Shown here: piece by piece, positions 47,125 through 56,847 of the stretch | Layout of the letters: each line of letters begins with the position of its first letter | Position numbering within the stretch: position 1 is the first letter of the stretch | DNA from: Clavaria fumosa | Taxonomy: Eukaryota > Basidiomycota > Agaricomycetes > Agaricales > Clavariaceae | DNA length: 64,000 bases | Reading direction: 5' to 3' | NCBI GenBank assembly: GCA_951802425.1 | Contig: OX637801.1 | Coordinates: forward strand, 2,294,001-2,358,000 | Position numbers and translations under genes: made by a program | Notes under the pieces: generated by a model | What the model saw: the letters and a program-made list of their open reading frames with translations, nothing else | Told to the model about the DNA's origin: nothing | Databases searched by the model: none

Positions 47125-47248
47125 CCAATGGCACGTGACTTCGAAATATCTCTTTCGTCGTTGAAGCAATCGACATCACGTGTTAGAATCATCATTCTCT
47201 TACTTCTACCTACATCTTGCGTATTGCCTCGTCACAATCCTCGAGTAA

Positions 47249-49228
47249 ATGACCAAGTGGACAACCCCTGCTTATGTCGAGCTTCTCAAAGGCAGCCTGG
47301 AAGTATATGGGACGGCGGACACCAAGGAACGTGCTAGTATTGTCAAGGAGATCAAGAGACAAATCCGAGACCTGGCCGAAGCTGCGCAGGAACATCCTCC
47401 CGATGGCTTAAACCAGGTAAAGCAGAACTTCACACATCTGATTCACTTATGTTTTGATGCTCTCCTTTTGCAGAAAATTTGCAACTGGCTGCACAACCAT
47501 CGCAGGGTAGGGGCAGGAATGGATAACGGTTCTGATTCTGAGCCAGGTCAAAAGCCAGGCCTCACCATTTGGAAACACAAAAGGTGGACCTTCCAAGGTG
47601 TTGTTGAGCAGCATGAGAAGGAAAAAATCAATGCCCGTGCAGAAGAGCTCTCAAAGGCTGAGAGAGGCACAATAGACTTCTTATCTGCCTATTGTCGAGC
47701 CAGGACTCAAGTTTGCCAGGAGTTGTCAACACAAGAGCGGCTTGAATTTGAAGGCTTGGCTGAGAAGTGGAATACAGAGCCTGTACCATCTAATATTCAA
47801 AGAGAGTGAGTGAATCTCTGCACATTATTCATTTGCAACTTATGTCGGCTGCTTCCTTTACTGTAAGATTGGCTTCACGAAAGTTTATGCGTAATGCATT
47901 GGAGTTTTCCCGGTTGGCCAAAGAGCAGATGGGAGTAGAGATATTTATGTTGGCTGGTTGGCAAGATGATAAAGGGCAGATCAAGAAGGCAAAGTGAGTG
48001 TTTTCCAATGAGATGTTCCACATTCCTGACTAATGTGTATGTTCTTGAATTTTTCTTAGAGTCCAGATGCCTGGACCCTCCACTGCTGGGTTCAAGGATG
48101 TGTTTCAACAGACAGGAGATGTTGTTTGGCAAAAATGGGATGAGTATTTAGGGGATATGTGGAACAGTAAGTGTGCTCTGCACAATTGTGTGTAAGAAGA
48201 ACTCTAATCCGAGTCCAGAGGATGCAACAAGGCTGCAAAATGATGATTGGGATGCTGTGCTTCTCTCTAAGAGAACAGATACAAGTGTCCCATGGGATCT
48301 TGCAAAAGACAAGGATGGTTGGCCATTACTACCTCTAGAGCTGGCACTTCCCTTGGCTCAGCTCAAGGAGATCTTGAGATCATGTTTTACGATTGCATAC
48401 CGTAAGCTTTTTGCAATTGATTATTTCATAAATTGAAAAAATGTTGTATTTTGTAGGCAAGAAAAGTAACAACAAGAAGGCTGCTGTTCCATGGCTGCAA
48501 ATATCTGACAACCCAAGCACTTTTATACAAGCGCAATACATTCCTAAAGGAGTACACCTCCGTGAGCCCTCAAAAATGCAATCAGCAGATGTGAGAAGGC
48601 TTTGTGCCTTCCTCCACCATCGACAAACTCTTGGTCAAAGGGTCCTTGAATTCAAGAATGTTCTACCCACCCATAGGAGAGGGAAGGCATTAAGGGATGC
48701 AGACAAGAGTCATACACAAGATACTGATGATGAAGTGTCAAGGCTGTCTCAAACAGCTAAGCATATCCAGCTCGTCTCTGAAGTGTAAGATCTTTTCTCA
48801 CTTGAAAATATCATTGGCTAATGTGAGTCAGATCCAGTTCAGAGAAACCAGTCAATAACAGTGATGGAGAAGACACTGATGATGAAGACCACACTGGTGA
48901 TGACAAGGACACTACAGATGAAGACAGTGCCAATTACGAAGAGGACACTGATGACAATATCGACTATGGCAATTCTAAGGTTGGTGGATCATATGAGATG
49001 GCCAATCTAAATATACTGGGGGAGGTGCAGGAGAGGCAGAGGGATCAACTGCAAGTGGAGAGCGAGGTAGAGAATGATTGTCAAGCTGATCAGCAGTTTG
49101 GCTCACTGAAGAAGAGAAGAGCCAGAGATGAAGGGGAGCCTCATCTTCCATACCGAACACGAAGTAAGAGGAAAGCATCCATGGAGGCAAAGCAGCGGGT
49201 GCTCAGACCAAGGGCAAAAAGGCAGTAG
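47249..49228 (+). CDS. Arm gene, right copy
   Basis: Same gene as at 20121-22100 on the opposite strand, same exon layout, ATG at 47249 and stop at 49228. Four residue differences were seen: GTAD against GTVD, KICNW against KIRNW, WKHKR against WKRKR, and NARAEE against NAHAEE. Each comes from a transition at a CpG in one of the two copies. Both copies look equally open, so neither is marked as a pseudogene. Function is unknown. Because it lies in both arms, it is likely to be expressed in double dose and from the termini inward. Confidence 0.7.
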
Positions 49229-49229
49229 T

Positions 49230-50540
49230 TTTTTTTCTGACAAATGTATATTTATTGATTTCATAGCCCTACAAGTGTGAATAATGCACATTGTAGATTA
49301 AGTTTTCATATCCATGCATTTCAGAAAGGACAATCAAATAAATCAGTATCCTGAGAAATGGCAATCCAATGTCTTTGAATTAGAACATTCTTCAAATCTA
49401 TGATATTGAGCCTCACTTTAACAGGTTTCTATTGTTTAAAATCTACCCCTTGTCAAACAAATATCACAGGAAATACAAGAGACATCTCAAGGCATGCCTA
49501 GTATGTTGGTTCCTTCATATTATTCTCAAATTGACAAATATATTAAGAGTAACCATTTGAATCAAGCTCCTGATAACAATGTATTAATATGAGGGGGTGT
49601 AAATTAATGGGAGTTGATCAAAGCTGTAAAAATGAAGACAAGGGTGTTAGCATGTGCAAAGGTGATTTAAGATATACAAGAAGAGGATAGTGATGCAGTA
49701 TGCTTGCTGAACAATAACCATTTGGTGAGAGGCAACTCATTATGACTGAAATAATAATGGTGATTGTTTCCATATGCAGATTGTTCAATACTTGTAGAGA
49801 GGGGATATTTGAAGTAACGTAGACTGAAGAATAACCATCCAGGCTAAACCCTTGTAAACGCATCATAATATCAAGTGGTCCAGATGAGTGGGTGGTTCAT
49901 TGGGGCTAGAAATAAAATAATACAATCATTGTAATCATGAAATTTGTTCATGCTATGCAGGTAGAGCATATTTAACAAGGGATTAGGCTTGGAGAATACT
50001 GAGCCAAGCCCTTTATGAAGAGGTATTAATATAAAATGATCTACTTCCAGAGGTGTCTGCTGTGACTGAGAAAGAAGGCTATGCTGAGTGAGTAAAACCA
50101 CCTGGGATAACCCCTTGGAAAGGGCATATTCAAATGAAGAAATCCAGATGGGTGGCTCATTGGGGTTGGAATAATAATAATAGGGTTGCTCAGGATTTAT
50201 GATTTTGATCTGCAAGGAGAGAATATCTGATATAAAATGTAGACCTGAGAATGACCATCTCAGCTGAGCCCTTTTTAAAGGCATATTCATATCAGGTGGT
50301 CCAGATGGGTGAGTGGTTTATTGAGGTGGTGAAGATAAGATTATAGGCAATACCATTGCAGCAAGTTGTTTCACATTTAGGATAGTAGTATAGAGTGTGA
50401 AATGCAGCTGAATTGACTACCTCAAAAATCATTTTCTGCTGCTGATAAAATAAGAGCAACAGTGCTACTTACACAGGAATAATGAGCTAGCATATACAAG
50501 AGTATTGAGCTTGAATATACAGTCGAGAATATAGACTTTG
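49230..50540. other. Arm DNA outward of the arm gene (mirror at 18.8-20.12 kb)
   Basis: AT-rich, without a convincing gene. The 139-residue minus-strand frame at 49871-50290 (and its mirror at 19059) has low-complexity runs such as YYYY and lacks motifs. Phrases like 'gatgggtgagtggtt...ttgagg' recur every 200-300 bp, suggesting old tandem duplication. Confidence 0.45.
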
Positions 50541-50799
50541 GCCGGGTGTCATATTAGATAAGGGGACATTTGATATAGGGTGTTGGATGCAGAATAATTG
50601 TCTGGGCTAAGCTCTTCTTGCTCAGGTACATTAATATCTGGTGGTATCAATGTGCCAAGTCAGGTATATTAATACGGTGGTATAAATGTGCCAAGTCCAA
50701 TAGCTATACAGAGACCTCTGATACAGCTATATTAGAACATGGACAACATATTTACCACACTTCCATAGCTGCTTCAGTTACAGTTAACCCAGATTTCAA

Positions 50800-50870
50800 G
50801 TGTGACAATGTGTCACAATGTGACTGGCAACAAAGTACTTCACCGCTAGTCACACTGTGACATGTCACAC
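50800..50870. repeat. Palindromic element, copy 9
   Basis: Diverged copy (CAAAGTACTTCACCGC core) flanked by GTGTGACAATGTGTCACAAT. Confidence 0.82.
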
Positions 50871-51156
50871 CTAACATTCAATAACTAACAATTTATTGTA
50901 GGGTGTCATATTAGATCAGGGGACATTTGATATAGGATGTTGGATGCAGAATAATTGTCTGGGCTAAGCTCTTCTTGCTCAGGTACATTAATATCTGGTG
51001 GTATCAATGTGCCAAGTCAGGTATATTAATATGGTGGTATTAATGTGCCAAGTCCAATAGCTATACAGAGACCTCTGATACAGCTATATTAGAACATGGA
51101 CAACATATTTACCACACTTCCATAGCTGCTTCAGTTACAGTTAACCCAGATTTCAA

Positions 51157-51227
51157 GTGTGACAATGTGTCACAATGTGACTGGCAACAAAGTACTTCAC
51201 CGCTAGTCACACTGTGACATGTCACAC
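51157..51227. repeat. Palindromic element, copy 10
   Basis: Duplicate of copy 9 in the second 357 bp unit. Confidence 0.82.
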
Positions 51228-51689
51228 CTAACATTCAATAACTAACAATTTATTGTAGGGTGTCATATTAGATCAGGGGACATTTGATATAGGATGTTGG
51301 ATGCAGAATAATTGTCTGGGCTAAGCTCTTCTTGCTCAGGTACATTGGTATTACTACAGTATCTGGTAATTTAGATGAGTGAGCAGTGCATTAGGGCTGG
51401 AAAATCATAATATGGGTGCTACCAGATGTAAGGTAGTGATATTAGACCTGGAATGCAGGTTGAAGAATATTATTCTGAGCCAAGCCCTACTGACCTGGGC
51501 CAAGCCTATTTTAAAGGCCCCATGCATATCAAGTCATCTGAACCTCTAGTTACCAATTTTGGGTGACCTAAGATCTCGGCCCAGCCTATTATGTAATATC
51601 TCGGCCGATGCTCAGCTGGGCCTATAAGATGGCCACCAGTCAAAATGGGCTGGCCCTATAAGATGGGGTTTGGGTACGCTGAAGGGTGT

Positions 51690-52083
51690 GTGGCTGCAGC
51701 TCCAGCCGCAGCTTGAAGCTGACTCAAGCTGTAGCTGTGGCTTGCAGCCAGCTAATAATGGGAACTGGCCTAGAATTACAAAAATACCATTATAGAACTA
51801 CATCTCATCATCATCCTGAGCAATGGTGGCTAATACCTTGTCAAACACAGTGTCAAAGTCATCCAGTAACATGTCTCCAAGAAGATCTTCCTCCAGGGCA
51901 GGATTGACAGACATCAATGTCTCTAACCATGCATACAAGAATAGCAGCTGTGCAGCTTGGAGAAAGCCTCAAGCTGAAGCTGAAGCTGATGTCAAGCCAA
52001 GCCGATCAATCGGCTCGGCTTGGCTTATGACCAGCTGGGCTTCAGCTTGAAGCTGACTTCAAGCTGAAGCAGCGGCAACACTA
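51690..52083. other. Right terminal segment of the giant element
   Basis: Subterminal 'aagctgaagc' words run up to the terminal GCAACACTA. On the minus strand a frame (AAQLLFLYAWLETLMSVNPA ... LLDDFDTVFDKVLATIAQ) ends in a stop near 51786. The left end lacks this piece, so it may be left from an ancestral transposase or cargo ORF. No family recognised. Confidence 0.5.
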
Positions 52084-52091
52084 CCCCCATA
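52084..52091. repeat. 8 bp target-site duplication, right (CCCCCATA)
   Basis: Exact copy of 17901-17908. Confidence 0.9.
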
Positions 52092-52321
52092 CTTGCATGG
52101 GCCACAACTAGTTCCTCCTCTTCTCAGTTTCTTCGTGACTTGTCTAATACACCTATTGCTTCCCAGTCCTCCCAGTCTTTCCTCATAAAAACGCAAATCC
52201 CAGATTTCGGATTGATTCCTCTCAATACTCTTGTGGATTGCGGCGCATCCATGAATTTCATCGATTACACACTTGCGAATACTCGTCCGAACCTCCTAAT
52301 GCCACTCCCACAACCTTTACC
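52092..52321 (+). pseudogene. Gypsy-A protease, first part
   Basis: A retropepsin-like segment: FLIKTQIPDFGLIPLNTLVD then CGASMNFID (the active-site Asp-Cys/Ser-Gly motif). It runs to PLPQPLP where the hAT relic is inserted. Continuation of the gag at 16954-17908. Confidence 0.85.
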
Positions 52322-53549
52322 TAGTGTTTGAAAGTCCGGTCCAGTCCAGTCTTTCAGACCCCCAGGGGTTGGACCAAGACCAAGACCAGTCTTTCTCATC
52401 TGGGTTTGCTTCCAAAACCGGACTGGACCCTTAAAAACCGGTCCCGATCGGTCTTCTGCGGTCCATCAACCAGTTGAAACCGGTTTCGAACCGAGACTGG
52501 TCCTCAACTGGTTCTAACTGGTTGCATCTCAGTCTGGACCAGTCTTTCTAATAGAACCAAGCCAAGCACTACAATCTACTCATCTATGTAACTTTCAATG
52601 TCCTCATCCTGTTGAGCATATTCTAGATCAGTGCCAAGCATCTCTGTGAATTCCTCAAGGTCCACCACTTCCACTTTGCCTGAATTCCATGCTACGAAAT
52701 CAGCCAGCGAGTCTCGCCATTCAAACTTCAGCACTTGAAGCTGTTCGAAGCGTTTGGCACCCAATCGTGAGCGCCGGTCGTCAGCAGTCTCTTTTGCACC
52801 TGAGAACAATCACTAGCATGGAATGGAGGATGCCTGAGCAGGGAGCACGTCAAGTGCGATTCTCACAAGTGTCAGATAAATGTTAGAATGTGCCTATGAT
52901 CCATTAGTAGAATATATGTCTCCAGAATTGGTACATACCCCCCACCACACAACAATATCTGTGTTTTTGGAGACATGCTTGTCGATATCAGTAAGATAGC
53001 GTGCAAGCTCTGCACGCCATCCTTCATTGCCCACACTTTGAGCTATCAAAGACCTGCGATGGCGATCATATTCATCGGCGTCATCTTCATCACTGAGGGA
53101 AGTCTCAGCGGCAGGGGTCTGTGCTTGAGAAGCAAGTGGAGTGAATGTGCGATGGTGGTATTCATCCATCTCCATGCATACATGAGGTTAATTATTACAC
53201 ATACTGCAGCCTCAACAATCAATCAGGTGGGATTCAAAATCGTAGGATGTTGGACTTTGGCTAATTTGGCTCAGGTGTTATGTCTCAAACTGAGGCTGCA
53301 CAAATTGCAGAACATTGTAGTTGATTCCAATAGAAGCCCTACAGCTTGGTAGATCCCCAGATAAGAGAATTTTGAGGCCATCGGTCTTGGTTCTGAACCG
53401 GTTGTGGACCAGTTTTAGGTGGTTCATGACAAATTAAGAAGGCCAAAGACCGAAACCAAGACCAATTGTAAGACTGCATAAACTGAACTGATGGTCCAGT
53501 CCGGTTTCGGTCTTTTTCCTGGTCCTATAGACTGGACTTTCGAACACTA
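52322..53549 (-). mobile_element. Internally deleted hAT element with transposase C-terminal piece
   Basis: The ends are TAGTGTTTGAAAGTCC and the complement TAGTGTTCGAAAGTCC. An exact 8 bp duplication CCTTTACC flanks them (52314-52321 and 53550-53557). Minus-strand frames carry the hAT dimerisation region: GWRAELARYLTDIDK, DIVVWWGV, then MFSGAKETADDRRSRLGAKR and LQVLKFEWRDSLADFV. The N-terminus and catalytic part are gone, so it is non-autonomous. Subterminal 'ccggtc/gaccgg' words fill both ends. Confidence 0.92.
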
Positions 53550-53557
53550 CCTTTACC

Positions 53558-54107
53558 ACTTCAATACTTCGACAGAAGTTCTTCCAGTTCAAACATCACC
53601 CATTACTGTATGTCTTCGCTAATACAAAATTCCCCAACAATACCATCCAATCCATCAAGTTCCTCATCACCAAGACCCATCCTCTCACCCCTGTGGTTCT
53701 AGGACTCGATTGGTTGTGAACCTGGAACCCCAAGATTGATTGGACTAACCTCTCCCTTAGTTTAGGACAGACAGCCTGCTCTGCAACTATCCCCCTCACC
53801 ATTCTGGATGCAAAAACCCCAAGTAAACCCTCCCCCAACCTCGCAAACTCGACCCCAAAACCCCCTAAACCCTTATGAGTTCAATTAGTCAAGGCCACTA
53901 TGCTTCGTCGCTTGGAGCAACAAGGAGAATTTATAGGACTCCTGTATTTCCAACCTGCAAACAACCCATATGACGATGAATCCTTACTCGTGAGTTCCAC
54001 AACCACCCAAACCTCTCCCCTGAAACCAGAAGAAATAGTTCCACAAGAATACCATGACTACATGGACGTATTTTCCGAAACCCTAGCCTGGGAACTACCT
54101 CTGCACC
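53558..54107 (+). pseudogene. Gypsy-A protease end to start of reverse transcriptase
   Basis: Reads FPNNTIQSIKFLITKTHPLT ... VVLGLDWL, stop (TGA), TWNPKIDW. A linker follows, then PQEYHDYMDVFSETLAWELP, the usual segment before RT. The LTR-type insert cuts it after CTGCACC. The TGA in WL*TW could be a CGA to TGA change. Confidence 0.85.
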
Positions 54108-56101
54108 TGTTATGGATCTGGTACTGGGTGCAGTCAGAAATGAGTCACTGAGAGTCATAATGACTCAGACAGGTCCTCAATTCCTCATGCAGTTGGTCTA
54201 CAGGACTAGTAGATCCTCCAGTTCCATACCTTCCTGCTAACAGTATTGGAACCAACACTGCTAGCAAGGCATTGCTTTGGGCAGATATTATTATTATTAG
54301 TAACCTAAGTCACAACATCCCATGGGCTTAGCCATTGATCCCCCATAGTCTGCCTCAACCTGGTATCACTCCACAGGCTGATACTATGGCTCAATGACTG
54401 ACCACTCCATAGGTATTGTACACTTAAGCCAAATCAACATAGATAGGTCAAAAATCGAATGGTGAATAACTAGATAACCAGTGAAGGGAGAATTAAGCTA
54501 AAGAGTTCATGAGACTCTCCTGGCTTTGTAGACCATTCTAGCTCTATAAACCTTCTCTCAATTCTCAATACTTGGCTAGTTATTCACTACTTACTCTGAT
54601 GAATACATTGATACATTGTACAGTAGAGTACCTTGTACCCTATACCAAAATATTCATATCTTGTTCAATACTTACCGCGCCGAGGGGAGCCGGCACAGGG
54701 CGGCTCGTCCGAAGCCTGGGTACCTTTGGGTACCCAGATCATTTGACTAGACTAAGTCCTTAGTCGGTAGATACTACATTTAGCTTAACTAGACCCTGTC
54801 CTTAGTTTAGCTAAATATGTCCTTAGCTCCATGGGGAGCTAGACTCAGACTTAGTCCTCTTAGAGGATAGTGTAATCGATGTATGGGTAGGTAAATGATG
54901 CCTAGAACGCGAGGTTCCATCGGCTATTTGTACTCAAATTCGCATATCTACTACATTTGGAAAGATTCAACATAGCTCCTTAACTAGTAATCCTAACATA
55001 CCGTTCAAGGACTCTAAATTAAGGAGGATTCACTGGCTTTACATATCAGGCAAAATCATAATTATATCTCATGTTTTCATTGAGATATTCCTTCTCGAAG
55101 GTTCTACATATAATCAAAATGAGTCATGATGACTCATTTCTTGGGTTCCGGTCATCGGGGATTGTGGGGAAGGACCCCACAATTACCCCCGATCGCTTCT
55201 ACGACGTTCCGCGACTTTCCGCGACTTTCTGCGACGTTCTTGGCCTTGATCGCGTCGTTATCTCATCTATACTTCCTCTGTTTCCTCTTATCTCCCCCAG
55301 ACTAGTCAAAATTAAGCGTACTAACCCTATTTAGCATGTGTTTCAGCTGTATTCTATGCCAAATACATGCTAGTAACACCCTAGTACAAAGGGAGACAAG
55401 GGGAGGGCCGAGGGACTGTGCACAAAGGTCGCGAGTGCACAGTCTGCTTGTGAGGATGACTAGTCCATATCTGGAAGAGCGGCAGCGTCGGCCATCACTG
55501 CTGATCGCTGCCCTCACCACCGTGAGAACTGGGCCGAACTGTTGGTCCTCGATCACTCGATCGAGGTCCGATCATGATCGGGACTGCCCCACAATGCCAG
55601 AGTGGTGCCAAACTCGCACCAGCGAGTTCGCGACCCTGTAGCTCAGCCGCAAGTGCTCCACGTCTCTCGTAAACTTGCGGGTGTGACCTTACAGACCTTC
55701 CCGACATTTCTGTCTGTTCAGACTTTCCATTTAAAACCTCCCTTTAGCGCTATTTTAGTAATACTAGAGTATGGCCTAAACAGCAGTAGAACCAGCCTGA
55801 GCGAGTGAATAACGGTTACTTCCTTTTGCTTTTATGCATATAAGGGTAAACGAGCAGTGGGAATTCAATGGTAAAAACCGTTTGTTTGTGCGGTTCTTCG
55901 TTCCTGCTGTAGAACCATTTCTTTCCGTCCTAGTACCACTTTCCATAGCTTATGTCATATTGGGAGTAAGTTTACATGGGTGAGTAGTACAGTATGGGTA
56001 AAGGACCTAGAAAGAGCATAGGAATGTATTGAAGAGACGCATAATTGCCTGGATCATCTGTTCAAGGGGCTAAGTACTATAGGTACTCAAGTACCCTAAC
56101 A
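54108..56101 (+). mobile_element. LTR-type insertion of 1,994 bp, probably a solo LTR
   Basis: TG...CA ends (TGTTATGGATC...GTACCCTAACA) and an exact 5 bp duplication GCACC (54103-54107, 56102-56106). I see no coding region and no internal terminal repeats, so it is a long solo LTR or a LARD-like element. Confidence 0.82.
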
Positions 56102-56106
56102 GCACC

Positions 56107-56385
56107 GCAACTATGACCACTGAATCGAACTTGAGGAAGGTGCGACACCTCCTCACGGAAAACTATACAACATGTCAGAAGTGGAGTTAAAAATGCCAAA
56201 GGATTATTTGGACAACATGTTGGAGAAAGGCTTCATTCGGCTGTCAAAGTCACCTGTGGGTGCACTGGTACTCTTTGCGAAAAAGAAAGATGGAAGCCTT
56301 CATCTCTGTGTCAATTACTGGGGTGTAATACTTTCTATCCCTCAAAAGAACTGGACTCAACTGTATATTGAGTATGGTAGTTCTA
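56107..56385 (+). pseudogene. Gypsy-A reverse transcriptase start
   Basis: After the insertion the reading resumes HRNYDH, stop (TGA), IELEEGATPPHG, then MSEVELKMPKDYLDNMLEKG and VLFAKKKDGSLHLCVNY, the first RT motifs. Gypsy B begins at 56386 and the rest of RT, RNase H and integrase is missing. Confidence 0.9.
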
Positions 56386-56550
56386 TGTAGAGGGATCTAC
56401 CCTCTCTGTACAGTCGCGACGCAATATATATATAGGCAAGCGGCCCTCTAGGGGCCGCTGATGTAAGCATGGCCTAAGCGGCTATGCTAGTAGACTATTA
56501 TAGTATGTATATTATGTAATAAAAGAATAGAAAAGGCCTATAGCCTTACA
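56386..56550 (-). repeat. Gypsy-B 3' LTR (165 bp)
   Basis: Minus-strand TGTAAGGC...CCCTCTACA, with a tatatatata box inside. It directly follows a purine tract (minus strand GGAGGGGGAGGG, 56551-56566) that fits a polypurine tract. Unusually short beside the 1.48 kb LTRs of gypsy A. The 5' LTR lies beyond the window. Confidence 0.85.
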
Positions 56551-56566
56551 CCCTCCCCCTCCGGAG

Positions 56567-56847
56567 AGGCCCCAACCAGAGGCAACGCGCGGGCGGTGCG
56601 GGACGACGAGCAGAAGTAGAATAGCGTTACAAGGGGCGCATCCCCTTGGGCAGGGTTACCGCCATGTCACCGGGCGCGATCCCCTCCTGGGGCCTTCGCC
56701 TGGTGCTGACGGGTCCTACCCGGTGGTCTGCGTGACCTGCCCCCAGTTGGACAGCGTGTCACGAGCGGCACGCCCCGGTGGGGGGTGCCCCAAGTGCCGC
56801 TGTCTCGTCCTGCGGGGTAGGCATATGTTTTTAAAGGGCTCGGATGC
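56567..56847 (-). other. Non-coding tail of gypsy B between ORF3 and the polypurine tract
   Basis: GC-rich with inverted 'ccggtg' words, no gene. The small open frames are shadows. Confidence 0.5.

Larger units (their letters stand above)
50544..51257. repeat. 357 bp tandem duplication, right arm only
   Basis: 'gggtgtcatattagat' starts units at 50544, 50901 and 51258. Each 357 bp unit includes one palindromic element. The left arm has a single unit. Confidence 0.93.
46784..51688. repeat. Right inverted arm
   Basis: Inverse match of 18018-22565. Contains one extra 357 bp unit. The inner end begins in the centre of a palindromic element: only the half ACTTCGCCGCTGGTCACATA is present. Confidence 0.95.
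17909..52083. mobile_element. Giant 34.2 kb transposon with KDZ transposase and chromatin-gene cargo
   Basis: The termini are TAGTGTTGC and GCAACACTA, flanked by an exact 8 bp duplication. Subterminal 'aagctgaagc' words occur at both ends. Inverted arms of 4.5-4.9 kb enclose about 24 kb of unique DNA with a KDZ transposase and at least six other genes. An 8 bp duplication fits KDZ/Zisupton elements as I know them, but TAGTGTTG plus 8 bp is also typical of hAT. A hAT relic with TAGTGTT ends lies 240 bp away. The mobilising enzyme is therefore open: the internal KDZ protein, or a hAT transposase in trans. Confidence 0.85.

Noticed and set aside
18018..51688. Inverted arms as an assembly artefact
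   Set aside because: The arms differ by substitutions in both directions and by one 357 bp unit, and target duplications sit at the outer ends.
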